Below, one piece after another: positions 19,518-28,145 of a DNA stretch of 64,000 nucleotides (positions within the stretch are counted from its first letter, which is position 1; the number at the start of each line of letters is the position of its first letter). The notes under the pieces were generated by a model. The model was given only the letters and a program-made list of their open reading frames with translations, did not search any database and had not been told where the DNA came from. The stretch is taken from positions 30,865 through 94,864 of the forward strand of contig CATJOY010000054.1 in NCBI GenBank assembly GCA_949741925.1, written 5' to 3'. The position numbers and the translations under genes were made by a program. Origin of the DNA: an uncultured Desulfovibrionaceae bacterium (lineage in GTDB: Bacteria; Desulfobacterota; Desulfovibrionia; Desulfovibrionales; Desulfovibrionaceae).

Positions 19518-20141
19518 ATGCTCGAATATTACCGTTTTAAGGATGTCTACGATCTGTTCATCCAGGGCAAACCCGAGGAAGCCAAGAAGACCTTGCAGGA
19601 ACTCCAGGCCCGGTATCTGACGATCTGCGATGAAAATATTTCTCTGCGTTCCCAGGTACAAGGCTATGAAGATATTCTCTATCTGGCCCGCAACCTGGTG
19701 TTTGACGGAACCTTTTATTGGTTGATTACCGGGAGCATCAAACAAGGGCCGTTTTGCCCCAATTGCTACAACCGTGACGGCCTGTTGCTGCGTTTGACTG
19801 ACGAGGGTTCGAGCCGCCAGTGCATTACCTGCGGCGCGTATTTTGATCGCGTTGCGCCGCAAAGAGCAAAGGCGGCCCAGGAGGCCGGCGCGGGGCTTGG
19901 TCCGGATTCCCCGGGGCTTTCTTCCGCCGGAGGCGGCAAAGCGCCTACGCCGGGCAATATCGCGGCCTCGCTTCTTGAGGGCAGCCCGCTGCCCGGCCGC
20001 GCTCTCGGCATCATGGCGGGCTCGGGCTTTCCCAGCCTTGCCGCTGCCAACGGCTCGGCAGGACAGGAGAGCAGCTCCATCAGGCCGGACGGGCCAACCC
20101 ATAAGGCTCGTAAGGCGGTTATTCTTCCCTTTGGCAAGTGA
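19518..20141 (+). CDS. Zinc-ribbon protein of unknown function
   Basis: 207 residues. The N-terminal ~60 residues are helical and charged (MLEYYRFKDVYDLF, then KPEEAKKTLQEL). A zinc ribbon follows with FCPNCYN and QCITCGAYF, and the C-terminal half is Ala/Gly/Pro-rich and probably disordered. ATG 19518 has GGAG nine bases upstream; ATG 19503 is the alternative. The next gene starts seven bases after its stop, so they form a two-gene unit. I do not recognise the family. Confidence 0.7.
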   Translation: MLEYYRFKDVYDLFIQGKPEEAKKTLQELQARYLTICDENISLRSQVQGYEDILYLARNLVFDGTFYWLITGSIKQGPFCPNCYNRDGLLLRLTDEGSSRQCITCGAYFDRVAPQRAKAAQEAGAGLGPDSPGLSSAGGGKAPTPGNIAASLLEGSPLPGRALGIMAGSGFPSLAAANGSAGQESSSIRPDGPTHKARKAVILPFGK

Positions 20142-20148
20142 GGCGGCC

Positions 20149-21342
20149 ATGTACATTACCCGACGAAGCCTGCCTTCCGGCGTTTCTGTGTTTCTGCTGG
20201 GAGATAACGATGCTTCGGCCTCGCTGGATAGGCGCGCGCTGCGCGCCCTGGGTGCCGCTCAGGTACGCCGTTTCCTGGCCGGGAGGGATGCTTTGGCCGC
20301 GCTGGGCTACATGCTGCACGGCAAAGAAGAACCGGCAAGCATCGTCTGCCAGGAAACCCTGGCCGATATGAACTGCATTGAATTTCTTTGTCAGTTGCGC
20401 TCGTTGCCGGAGACGGCAACCTTGCCGGTGGTCACTATCTGCTCCGCCTCCGGTCCCTTTGCCCGGGCCGCCCGGAAGAGCGCTTCGTGCGCCCTGATTT
20501 GCCGCCCCTACACTCAGGAGGATCTTGTAGAAGCCCTGGCGGCTGCGAACAGCGCCGCTTGTCTGCGCGCCCCTCTTCCTCTAGCTGAAACACTGCTTCC
20601 CCGGGAAAGCGGCCCTGCTCCGCGCGGCCCTCAAGCCGCCTCTCGGGAACAGGCCGGGCTCCAAAAAATCATGGCAGCCGGTGGCAAGAGCGCCCCTCGC
20701 CGGGCCGCTTCAGCCTCTCCCGCGGCCTTATTTCAGGCCGGGTTTGTTGCCCTGCGCTTTGGCGATGAAAAGAAGGCGGAACGCCTGCTGAGCCGTTGCC
20801 ATGCCTTGGATCCATCCCATGCGGAATGCTGCCTGACCCTTGCCCGACTGCATTGTGCAATAGGAGAGGAGGACGCGGGCGCTCTGTGGCTTTGCCGCGC
20901 AGGCATCGCCTTCTTGCGGCGCAATGAGCCCCTGAAAGCCTCTGAAGTGTTTGCCCGGATGCCCCGGCAGCGTGTGGCGGGAGAACAAGTTACCCCGTTG
21001 CTTTACGAAATTATCCCGCTGTTGCGCTCTGCCGAGTACAAGGCTGCTGCGCTGGCCTTTTTGGAAGGCTGCAAGCTTGATCCGGAAACGCCGCTGTATG
21101 CCATGATCAGTCGGGCCTGTCTCTTTACGTCTGCTCCGGAAACGGCTTTGCAGGGGTTGTATAAAGCCTTTGCCGCGTTGGGGTATGCCTCCACAGCCCA
21201 AAAGCTGCGCCTCAGGCTGTTCCTCCCTCCTGCTCCCGAGGCAGAGCCGGAACGTTCCGGTTTCCTGGAGCGTTTTCCGGTCCTTTACGAGATTTTCAGC
21301 GTGGCCTCACAGACCTACACGGCCTGGAAAAATGCCGTGTAA
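20149..21342 (+). CDS. Degenerate receiver-domain protein with TPR-like C-terminus
   Basis: 397 residues. Residues 11-135 follow a CheY-like pattern (FLLGDNDAS, then IVCQETLADMNCIEF, LPVVTICSASG, ICRPYTQEDL). However, the phosphoacceptor position reads Gln/Glu instead of Asp, and the conserved Lys-Pro reads Arg-Pro. After a linker, residues about 230-330 form two TPR-like helical repeats (ALFQAGFVALRFGDEKKAE; AHAECCLTLARLH-like segment). ATG 20149 overlaps a short spacer after the previous gene. It is probably a phosphorylation-independent scaffold, but that is inference. Confidence 0.7.
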   Translation: MYITRRSLPSGVSVFLLGDNDASASLDRRALRALGAAQVRRFLAGRDALAALGYMLHGKEEPASIVCQETLADMNCIEFLCQLRSLPETATLPVVTICSASGPFARAARKSASCALICRPYTQEDLVEALAAANSAACLRAPLPLAETLLPRESGPAPRGPQAASREQAGLQKIMAAGGKSAPRRAASASPAALFQAGFVALRFGDEKKAERLLSRCHALDPSHAECCLTLARLHCAIGEEDAGALWLCRAGIAFLRRNEPLKASEVFARMPRQRVAGEQVTPLLYEIIPLLRSAEYKAAALAFLEGCKLDPETPLYAMISRACLFTSAPETALQGLYKAFAALGYASTAQKLRLRLFLPPAPEAEPERSGFLERFPVLYEIFSVASQTYTAWKNAV

Positions 21343-21372
21343 CCGGGAATGCTTCGATTCCGTTTCGTTGTT

Positions 21373-21402
21373 CCGGGGAGGCTAGGCCTCCCCGGTTTTT
21401 TT
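21373..21402 (+). terminator. Intrinsic terminator of the receiver/TPR gene
   Basis: A perfect 10-bp stem CCGGGGAGGC/GCCTCCCCGG with loop TAG is followed by seven T residues, 30 bases after the stop. Confidence 0.92.
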
Positions 21403-21413
21403 CGGATATGGGG

Positions 21414-21545
21414 CGCCGCCCACATCCCGCTGGAGGGAGGGCTCCTCCAGTCTCCTGATTGCCTTCAGAGCACATGCTGTTCCTTCCTTTGGGGGCAGGG
21501 AATCTCCCCTGCCGCGCGCTTTGGGATAAGCAGCCCACCGTTGTT
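21414..21545. repeat. Dispersed GC-rich repeat copy, degenerate
   Basis: Contains ATGGGGCGCCGCCCACATCC, GGAGGGAGGGCTCCTCCAG, GCAGGGAATCTCCCCTGC and GGGATAAGCAGCCCACCG. These are related to words in the copies at 17156 and 36481. Confidence 0.5.
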
Positions 21546-21688
21546 CCACCGCCCGGAGCGCTTCCCTTGCTGCTTGACGGGTTTTTGGATACTTTGCAGA
21601 ACTGGCGACAGGCGGACAAAAAGCCGATTCCTCGCGGATGCGGCGTATCGTTTCACCCCGGCCTTGTTCGGGGCTGCGGAGGATGCCT

Positions 21689-22921
21689 ATGCATGACGAG
21701 AAGATTTTGGGCCTACAGTGCAGAGATTGCGGCGCGCTTATCCCTGAAAAGGATTTTGCGCTTTCTTGCGGGAAATGCGGCGCGCCGTTGCGTCTGAAGT
21801 TTTCCCCTGACTACCTCAGACAGGAGCTTGCCAAGGGCTTTCCGGCTCCTGACAGCCGGTCGTTTTTGCGCGAGTGGGCCCGCTTTCTGCCGATAGATGA
21901 TCCCGGCGTGATTGATACGATCAGCTTGGGCGAGGTGGAAACCCGTTTGCTGCCTTCCCTGCGCCTTGGCCGGTCACTGGACGTTCCGGCGCTCCATTTC
22001 AAGCTGGAAATAGGACCGACTTTGTCGTTGAAAGATCGGGGCACGGCTCTTTGCGTGCTTAAGGCCGTGGAAATGGGGCGGAATACTCTCTGCCTCTCCT
22101 CCTCCGGCAACAACGCCGCCAGTATTGCGGCCTATGGCGCTCGTGCCGGATTGCGCTCGGTGGTTTTTGTACAGCGGGATGTTTCCCCTGCAAAGATGGC
22201 CAAATGTCAGGTCTACGGAGGCCATGTCGTTGTTGTTGATGGGGATATGGCCGCGGCCAGCGCCTTATGCGCGGAAATGGTTTCCTCCCGCGGCTGGTTC
22301 CAGTGTGGCGGTCCCAATCCCTACCGGGTGGCAGGCAAGCGTATGTTCGCTTACGGCATTGTGCGGCAGTTGGGGCGGGCCCCGGATACGGTGCTGATCC
22401 CTTGCGGCGGCGGAGCCGGTATGGTGGCCGCTTGGGATGGGTTCTCAGAACTCTACGAGGCGGGCGTCATCAAAACTATGCCCCGTCTTGTGGGCGTGCA
22501 GCTCGAGGCCTGCAATCCCACAGCCACAGCCTTTGCCCAGGGCAAGGAAACCGTAACGCCCGTGGTGAAAAAGCCTTCTCTTTCTGATGCTATTATGAAC
22601 AACAACCCCTGTTGGGGCACATACTGCCTTCAGGCGGTCCGTCAGACCGGCGGCACGTTCATTTCCGTCAGTGATGCCGAATTTATCAAGGCGATCAAGG
22701 ATCTGGCAGCCATGGAAGGCATATACGCCGAACCCGCGGGGGCGGTGAGCGTGGCTGCACTGGCCAAGCTCAGGGCGGCAGGGTTTGGCGACCCGGGGCT
22801 GACAGTCTGCAATATTACCGGCCACGGGCTGAACTTCCCGCAGGCGACGGCCGGAGATTTTGCTATACCGGCTCCTATCCCCGCGACGGTAGAGGCCGTG
22901 GAGGCGTTTCTGGGCGCGTAG
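21689..22921 (+). CDS. thrC: Threonine synthase
   Basis: Forms L-threonine from O-phosphohomoserine using pyridoxal phosphate. 410 residues. An N-terminal zinc ribbon is formed by C11/C14 and C27/C30, the PLP lysine is K115 in TLSLKDRGTA, and SSSGNNAASIAAYGARAGL binds the phosphate. ATG 21689 is spaced six bases from GGAGG; ATG 21683 lies inside that spacer. The long-form catalytic region and the zinc ribbon fit the archaeal/Desulfovibrio-type enzyme. Confidence 0.9.
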   Translation: MHDEKILGLQCRDCGALIPEKDFALSCGKCGAPLRLKFSPDYLRQELAKGFPAPDSRSFLREWARFLPIDDPGVIDTISLGEVETRLLPSLRLGRSLDVPALHFKLEIGPTLSLKDRGTALCVLKAVEMGRNTLCLSSSGNNAASIAAYGARAGLRSVVFVQRDVSPAKMAKCQVYGGHVVVVDGDMAAASALCAEMVSSRGWFQCGGPNPYRVAGKRMFAYGIVRQLGRAPDTVLIPCGGGAGMVAAWDGFSELYEAGVIKTMPRLVGVQLEACNPTATAFAQGKETVTPVVKKPSLSDAIMNNNPCWGTYCLQAVRQTGGTFISVSDAEFIKAIKDLAAMEGIYAEPAGAVSVAALAKLRAAGFGDPGLTVCNITGHGLNFPQATAGDFAIPAPIPATVEAVEAFLGA

Positions 22922-23331
22922 CGGCCGGGGCGTCTCTCAATGCTTGATGTTTCAGGAGTGGCGCAGCCTTTACACGCCGGAAGAAACGTACGAATGTCAT
23001 TATACGATATTCGAGGCTATCAAACCGGCGCTCCTGCCGCCATAGAACAGGCCTTTCGCAGTCATTACGCTGATGCCGGAAGCTGCCTGGCCGCATGTCT
23101 TGAGCGCCGAGCGGCCCGAAAAGAATCTGACCCGGGATTCCCGCTTTTCCGCTGAGTTCGATTGCTTGTGCGGAGAGCGCCCAGATTTGTTCCCGCCGAG
23201 GGGCCGGGAACGCATCCCCCAGACCTTTTCGGAGCCGTATCCTTCAGGGGCACAGGAATACCCTTCCTGTGCCCCTGTTGTGAGTCCCTGGAAGACGTTG
23301 CCGGGGTTGTTTTGCACAACATGAGTACCCG
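22922..23331. other. Intergenic region without a supported gene
   Basis: 410 bases between convergent thrC and the sirtuin gene. It begins with GCGGCCGGGGCGT, the inner core of the repeat family, directly after the thrC stop, and contains one perfect hairpin (listed separately). Short frames here have no recognisable domain. Confidence 0.6.
23245..23277. terminator. Perfect 14-bp hairpin between convergent genes
   Basis: CAGGGGCACAGGAA/TTCCTGTGCCCCTG with a 5-base loop. It shares the CACAGGA/TCCTGTG core with the hairpin at 9980-10004. It sits between the 3' ends of thrC and the sirtuin gene, so it may terminate either transcript, although there is no T-run. Confidence 0.6.
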
Positions 23332-24030
23332 CTAGCGCTTCTCCAGGATTTCAGCCACCCAGGCCGGAACAACCTGCGTGGCCGGGCCGTAGCGTCCTTC
23401 ATGAAAGCCCGAGGCGTTGAGCGAGGGTTCGAGATTGAGTTCCAGGGTCTGCGCGCCGCTGCTTCTGGCCCTGGCGGCAAAACCGGCGGCGGGGTAGACG
23501 TTGCCCGAGGTGCCGATGGAAACGAACAGGCGGCAGGTTGTGAGAGCCTCGTCAATAGTATCCATGTACAGGGGCATTTCCTCAAACCAGACGATATGCG
23601 GGCGGAGTTTTCCGATCTTGCCGCAAGCGGGGCAGAGGCTTTTTTCATCCATATCCTCTTCCCAGGCAGAAACCTTGCCGCAGGCGGTGCAGCGGGCTTT
23701 GAGCAGCTCGCCGTGCATGTGCAGGAGCGAGCGGCTTCCGGCCTGTTCGTGCAGGTTATCTACGTTTTGAGTAACCACCAGCACGCTTTCGCCGCACGCT
23801 TGTTCCAACCGCGCCAACGCCAGATGGGCGGCGTTGGGCTTGATGGAACCTGCGGTTATTTCTCGCCGCCGGGCATTGTAAAAGGCAAAGACTTTGCCGG
23901 GGTTGCGGGCAAAGCCTCCGGGCGTGGCCACATCTTCAATGCGTTCGTTTTCCCAAAGCCCGCCCGCGTCGCGAAAGGTGGCAATGCCGCTTTCGCGGCT
24001 GATTCCCGCACCGGTGAGAATAACAATCAT
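23332..24030 (-). CDS. cobB: NAD-dependent protein deacylase, sirtuin (CobB type)
   Basis: Removes acyl groups from protein lysines using NAD. 232 residues with GAGISRESGIATFRD (NAD loop), TQNVDNLHEQAG, HMHGE containing the catalytic His, and a zinc site formed by CTACG and CPACG. GTSGNVYPAAGFAARA follows. ATG 24030 is preceded by GGAGG. Bacterial class III sirtuins carry a Tyr/Arg pair for succinyl groups, but I cannot assign acyl preference with certainty here. Confidence 0.93.
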   Translation of the reverse strand: MIVILTGAGISRESGIATFRDAGGLWENERIEDVATPGGFARNPGKVFAFYNARRREITAGSIKPNAAHLALARLEQACGESVLVVTQNVDNLHEQAGSRSLLHMHGELLKARCTACGKVSAWEEDMDEKSLCPACGKIGKLRPHIVWFEEMPLYMDTIDEALTTCRLFVSIGTSGNVYPAAGFAARARSSGAQTLELNLEPSLNASGFHEGRYGPATQVVPAWVAEILEKR

Positions 24031-24579
24031 GTTGTGCCTCCGTAAGAAAAATTCTGGCAGAAGCCGCTATCCCGCTTATGTGCCGCAGAGGAGGATACAT
24101 AGAACGCCTGCCGGTGTGAATTTTTTTCTCCGTGGCAGCGAAAAGCGACTGTCCCCTTTTTGCTTTTTTGTGAAATGGTCCGCCTGGTGGGGGGCACGAG
24201 GCAACGCCCTGGCTGCCGAAAACAGCAGCATATTCCTGGTCATGGTGAAAGCGGCTTGGTCCGGAAGGTTGACCATCGCTATACCGGCCGTCAGTGCGGC
24301 GAGCGCGGGAGCGCAACGCGGGATATGCACGGAAGGGGTCGCTTGCGGGGTGCGGTAGAGCCTTTATTTGCTTTCGAGGGGTTTGGCGCCTCCTCCGGGC
24401 CAGAGGAACGATAATCTCAGGCTTCCTGAAGACATGCTCATCCTCCGATTGGGGGGTCCAGGGGGAATCATTTCCCCTGGTGGGGTCCGGGGCAACGCCC
24501 CGGCCGCCGGAGGCATTCCGCCTATATCGATCCTGACACAGCGGCCGAGAAAGCAACGCCCCGGCCGCCGGAGGCATTC
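24031..24579. other. Intergenic region without a supported gene
   Basis: 549 bases between the sirtuin start and the cobD stop. The last 130 bases are a repeat copy. The remainder shows only overlapping short frames on both strands, none with a recognisable domain. Confidence 0.6.
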
Positions 24580-24580
24580 C
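24451..24580. repeat. Dispersed repeat copy with a 28-bp perfect direct duplication
   Basis: Contains GGGGGAATCATTTCCCCTGG and GGGGTCCGGGGCAACGCCCC. A 28-base unit that reads GCAACGCCCCGG then CCGCCGGAGGCATTCC occurs at 24492-24519 and again, identically, at 24553-24580. The second copy ends on the first base of the cobD stop codon. Confidence 0.85.
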
Positions 24581-25719
24581 TAGTTGCGCCAACCTCTTTC
24601 TTCATACCAAAAAAGGGCTTTGAGCAGGGCCTCGGTATCTTCGGCCGGTCTGGCCTGGAAGCGTAAAAATCCCAGGGGCATGCCGGGGATTGTATCGCAA
24701 TTGCGTATAATCAGGCCTTGAGTGAGGAGTTTTTCGCGGATGGTCTCCGCCGAAAGCCGTGGCCGAAGGTTTGGGGAGATCGCCGCTGTGACGAAGCTGG
24801 GGCCTTCAAATACGTGCTCCGCAGCAAAGGAATCCATGCGCCGCAAGCTGAAGGCAAGCGAGGCGAGTTGTGTGCCGAGGGGAGCAAGGCGTTCCCGATA
24901 GGCATCAATATGGTTCAGAAAAGCAACGCCCATATCTTGAGCAAAAGAGGAGACGCTCCAGGGCGGCCTGAGGCGGGAAAAGCGCCGGAGCTGCACTGCA
25001 TCGGCCAGGAGATACCCCAAGCGCACGCCGGGAGCCGCAAAAAACTTGGTAAAGCTGTTTAAACAGAAGAGGGTCACGCCCGGGCGCAGCATTGATCGGT
25101 AGGATTGCCAGTTGTTTTCGCGGTAGCTTTCCCGGCCCCAAAGAAACTCTTTGTAGGTGCCGTCCACAAGCAGGCGGGGCACGCGCAGCACGCCGAGCAT
25201 TTCGGCGATGTTCGGGTAGGTGACGGCGGCGGGGTTGTTGGGCGTGCAGATGATCGCCAGATCCGCTTCACTATCCCAGATCCGCCGGAGTTCCGCCGGA
25301 CCGCAGATAAACTCTTGCTCTGCCGGGGGCGTTATAATCTCGAAGGGGATATCAAAGGCAAGGCAGGCGCGCACATATTCGGAAAATATGGGGCCGATGA
25401 GCAGGACTTTGCGCGGGGCAAGGGCTGTCATGGTCAACCAGATGAGGTCGGCAGAGCCGTTTCCCGGCAGGACGAGGGCGGGCTCCAGGCCTTCATGGGC
25501 GGCCAGGGCGGCGCGTAGGGCCGTGCATTCGGTATCGGGGTAGACGGCAAATTCTACCGGCGTGGTCGCCGCCAGGGCAGCGGTAATATCTCCGGCAAAG
25601 GCATGCGTATTGCTGGAGAAATCTATAAAGGCGTTTTCTTCGCGCCGCAACCGGCGCGAAAGTTCATGGATATTTCCGCCGTGAGCGGTCAAAGAGGCAT
25701 CGGAAAAGGCTGGGCCCAT
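24580..25719 (-). CDS. cobD: L-threonine-O-3-phosphate decarboxylase / histidinol-phosphate aminotransferase-like (CobD)
   Basis: A PLP-dependent fold-type I enzyme of 379 residues. The HGGNIHELSRRL N-terminus and DFSSNTHAF pattern match CobD, which makes the aminopropanol-phosphate arm of cobalamin. CTPNNPAAVTY and NSFTKFFAAPGVRLGY contain the substrate and PLP-lysine motifs. ATG 25719 has GGAG eight bases upstream. HisC is the main alternative, but the HGG start favours CobD. No other cobalamin gene is nearby. I looked for a B12-box riboswitch upstream and did not find one. Confidence 0.82.
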   Translation of the reverse strand: MGPAFSDASLTAHGGNIHELSRRLRREENAFIDFSSNTHAFAGDITAALAATTPVEFAVYPDTECTALRAALAAHEGLEPALVLPGNGSADLIWLTMTALAPRKVLLIGPIFSEYVRACLAFDIPFEIITPPAEQEFICGPAELRRIWDSEADLAIICTPNNPAAVTYPNIAEMLGVLRVPRLLVDGTYKEFLWGRESYRENNWQSYRSMLRPGVTLFCLNSFTKFFAAPGVRLGYLLADAVQLRRFSRLRPPWSVSSFAQDMGVAFLNHIDAYRERLAPLGTQLASLAFSLRRMDSFAAEHVFEGPSFVTAAISPNLRPRLSAETIREKLLTQGLIIRNCDTIPGMPLGFLRFQARPAEDTEALLKALFWYEERGWRN

Positions 25720-26017
25720 AGTGTTTCTCCAATATTTTGTCGGAACGACGGGCAGGCGCAGAGAACTCCTACCATCAGCGGGCGGTTCAGGTAAAGCGCC
25801 GCCGTAAGCGCCCGGGCATCAGGCAAGGCCCGGGCTGCCGGCGGCCTGCGCCTCCTCTTGATAATCAGACGCGTGCGGGATATAGGCGCAGAAACGATAG
25901 CCCGGAATCGCGGGATCTTGCCCGGTTTGCGCTGCATCCGTTCCGGCTGTTGGTTTTGCCGGAACCGGGAACGCTGTCTCCGGCCTCTATACCCTCCATC
26001 CTTTAAAGGAAGACGCT

Positions 26018-26863
26018 ATGTTTCAGTTGTTCAGCCGCGCGTACAAGGCGGCAAGCTTGCGTATAGTCGTTCTGCTGCTGTGCCTCTGCGGCCTGAGCGG
26101 TTTGTTTGCCACGCCCGGTTTTGCCGCCGCGTCGTTGCTGGATGATATATTTCTGGCCCTGCGCCTTGATGCCGGCCCGGATGAGCAGCAACTCTCTTTG
26201 GGAGCGACCGCGGGGATTTCCAATTCACCGTACCGGGAATATGGAACGCGCTGGTCGCTGTTTCCGCTGATCAGCTACGAAGGCCCTAAGCTCTTTGTGC
26301 GGGGCACCACCGCGGGCTTTAAAATCGTCAATCGCGAGAACTTCGAGTTTGCGGCGTATGGTTCGTACAACGGCTTGGAATATGACGACAGCGAATCAGA
26401 CAACGAACGTATGCGCCGCCTGGATGACCGCCACGCCAGCATGCTTGGCGGCCTTTCCGCGCGGCTTTCCACGCCGCTCGGCCAGTTCCATGCTTCCGCC
26501 GGGGTGGATATGGTTGGCAACAGCGGCGGCCTGGCCGGAGACCTGGGATGGATTTTCGCCTTGGATACGGGCGTTGTAAAGATTTTGCCCGAGGCGGGCA
26601 TTTACTGGCAGAGCAAGGAGTATACAGACTACTACTTTGGGGTTTCCTCCCGTGAATCCCGGAAAAGCGGTCTGGAGCGCTATGAGGCGGGCGGGGCTGT
26701 TTCACCCTACCTCGGGCTCTCCCTGAACGTTTCCTTGACCCGCCACTGGGGTCTTTTCTGTAAAGGCGAGTTGCTATTCTATGATCGCGAGATCCGCAAA
26801 AGCCCTATGGTTGATAAGGCCGTCTACCAGGGGCTGAACATGGGGGTTCTCTACACCTTTTAA
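26018..26863 (+). CDS. MipA/OmpV-family outer-membrane protein
   Basis: 281 residues with an N-terminal signal peptide (hydrophobic segment ending GFAAAS) followed by alternating beta-strand sequence and a C-terminal aromatic residue (VLYTF), typical for insertion by the BAM complex. Matches to the MipA/OmpV pattern are SPYREYGTRWSLFPLISYEG and the late GLFCKGELLFY. MipA of E. coli scaffolds murein hydrolases; OmpV members are porin-like, and the specific role here is not known. ATG 26018 has AAAGGAAG seven bases upstream. Confidence 0.85.
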   Translation: MFQLFSRAYKAASLRIVVLLLCLCGLSGLFATPGFAAASLLDDIFLALRLDAGPDEQQLSLGATAGISNSPYREYGTRWSLFPLISYEGPKLFVRGTTAGFKIVNRENFEFAAYGSYNGLEYDDSESDNERMRRLDDRHASMLGGLSARLSTPLGQFHASAGVDMVGNSGGLAGDLGWIFALDTGVVKILPEAGIYWQSKEYTDYYFGVSSRESRKSGLERYEAGGAVSPYLGLSLNVSLTRHWGLFCKGELLFYDREIRKSPMVDKAVYQGLNMGVLYTF

Positions 26864-27084
26864 AGCCCTGCTGTTGTCCCTGGATTCCCGCCCCAGAGGC
26901 GTTCTTATGGCTGATGATTGTCATATCCGGGGCTTTGGGGTAGGGTGCCCGGCGGATGCTTTTCCCGGGAATTACGTCTGTTTTTTCCGTTATCGTTGCC
27001 AAGGAGATCCCTTTGGCTTTTCACAGACGCAATGACGTAAGAAACACCCCCCTCGAGAACGCCTGTAGACAACAAGGAGGCGCC

Positions 27085-27699
27085 ATGCACAGTGAAGCGT
27101 TACTGCGGATTCGGGAGCACGCGGAAACCGGACTCCAGGTCAGACGGGAATTTTTTGAACGCCATGCGGAATTGGTGCTGGAGGCGGGGCGGCATATCGC
27201 CCTGGTTCTTGCGCGAGGCGGCAAGATTTTGCTCTGCGGCAACGGGGGCAGCGCGGCGGATGCGCAGCATCTCGCGGCGGAATTCGTCAACCGGTACAAG
27301 CTGAACCGTCCTCCCTTGGCCGCTGTTGCCCTGAGCACAGATACCTCTATCCTGACTGCTATCGGCAACGATTTCAGCTTTGAGGAGGTCTTTTCCAAGC
27401 AGGTAGAAGCGTTGGGACGGCCCGGCGACCTGCTGCTGGGCATTTCGACCTCGGGAAACAGCGCAAACGTTGTGCTCGCTTTGGAGGCGGCCCGCCGGAA
27501 GGGGCTGAAAACACTTGGCTTCTCCGGAAGGGGCGGCGGACGGATGAACGGGCTTTGCGATCTGCTCATTACCGTGGATACGGCTCTGACCCCGTTGGTC
27601 CAAGAGGTTCATATTGCTGTAGGTCATTTACTTTGTGAGCTTGCGGATTACTATTTGTTTGAAAACGCCTCGGCGCTGGAACCCTATCTCGCCGAGTAA
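27085..27699 (+). CDS. gmhA: Phosphoheptose isomerase
   Basis: Converts sedoheptulose 7-phosphate to D-glycero-manno-heptose 7-phosphate for LPS inner core. 204 residues, a SIS-fold protein with LLCGNGGSAADAQHLAAEF, ISTSGNSANV and TLGFSGRGGG, all typical of GmhA. ATG 27085 has a consensus AAGGAGG six bases away; in-frame sequence upstream is not conserved-looking. It begins a probable operon with the FmdB-like gene (39 bases on) and uvrC. Confidence 0.95.
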   Translation: MHSEALLRIREHAETGLQVRREFFERHAELVLEAGRHIALVLARGGKILLCGNGGSAADAQHLAAEFVNRYKLNRPPLAAVALSTDTSILTAIGNDFSFEEVFSKQVEALGRPGDLLLGISTSGNSANVVLALEAARRKGLKTLGFSGRGGGRMNGLCDLLITVDTALTPLVQEVHIAVGHLLCELADYYLFENASALEPYLAE

Positions 27700-27738
27700 G
27701 CGCTGTGGCGTACGCGCGCGCTACGGAGGAGCGGATAC

Positions 27739-27975
27739 ATGCCCATTTATGAATATCGTTGTGAACGTTGCGATACGGAATTTGAAGAGATCGTTGCTTC
27801 ATCGGATGAGAACCCGGTCTGCCCCGCCTGCGGTTGCTCCGACACCCGAAAGCTCATGAGCTGCTGTTGTCATGGCGGCGGCGGTTCCGACGGGGAATCC
27901 GGCGCAGGCTATTCCGGCGGCGGGGGCGGCGGCTGCGCGGGCTGTTCCGGCGGCAACTGCGCCTCGTGCCATTAG
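27739..27975 (+). CDS. FmdB-family zinc-ribbon protein
   Basis: 78 residues. The N-terminal 43 residues are the FmdB putative regulatory domain: MPIYEYRCERCDTEFEE and CPACGCSD give a C-x2-C...C-x2-C zinc site. The remaining 35 residues are almost only Gly, Ser and Cys (CCCHGGGG, GGCAGCSGGNCASCH) and could bind metal. ATG 27739 follows ACGGAGGA. It lies between gmhA and uvrC on the same strand. The role is not established. Confidence 0.85.
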   Translation: MPIYEYRCERCDTEFEEIVASSDENPVCPACGCSDTRKLMSCCCHGGGGSDGESGAGYSGGGGGGCAGCSGGNCASCH

Positions 27976-28145
27976 AGCGCGGGGATACGCAGCCTTTTTG
28001 CCCCGCCTGCCGCGGCAGATTGTATCTGCTTTTTTCGGTTGCGGGCTAAAAGAGGATACTCCCTCAAAGCAGGCTATCTTCCTTGCGGGCAAACAAAAAT
28101 TCTATAGTGTTGCCAGGCCCTGGTTGACTGCGGCAAAGGAGGGGG

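Noticed and set aside
23245..23277. Hairpin considered as a tRNA arm or small RNA gene
   Set aside because: It is a single stem-loop with no cloverleaf arms or T-loop consensus.
25689..26006. Small frames on both strands and a possible cobalamin riboswitch ahead of cobD
   Set aside because: No B12-box-like sequence was found in the minus-strand leader, and the frames lack recognisable domains.
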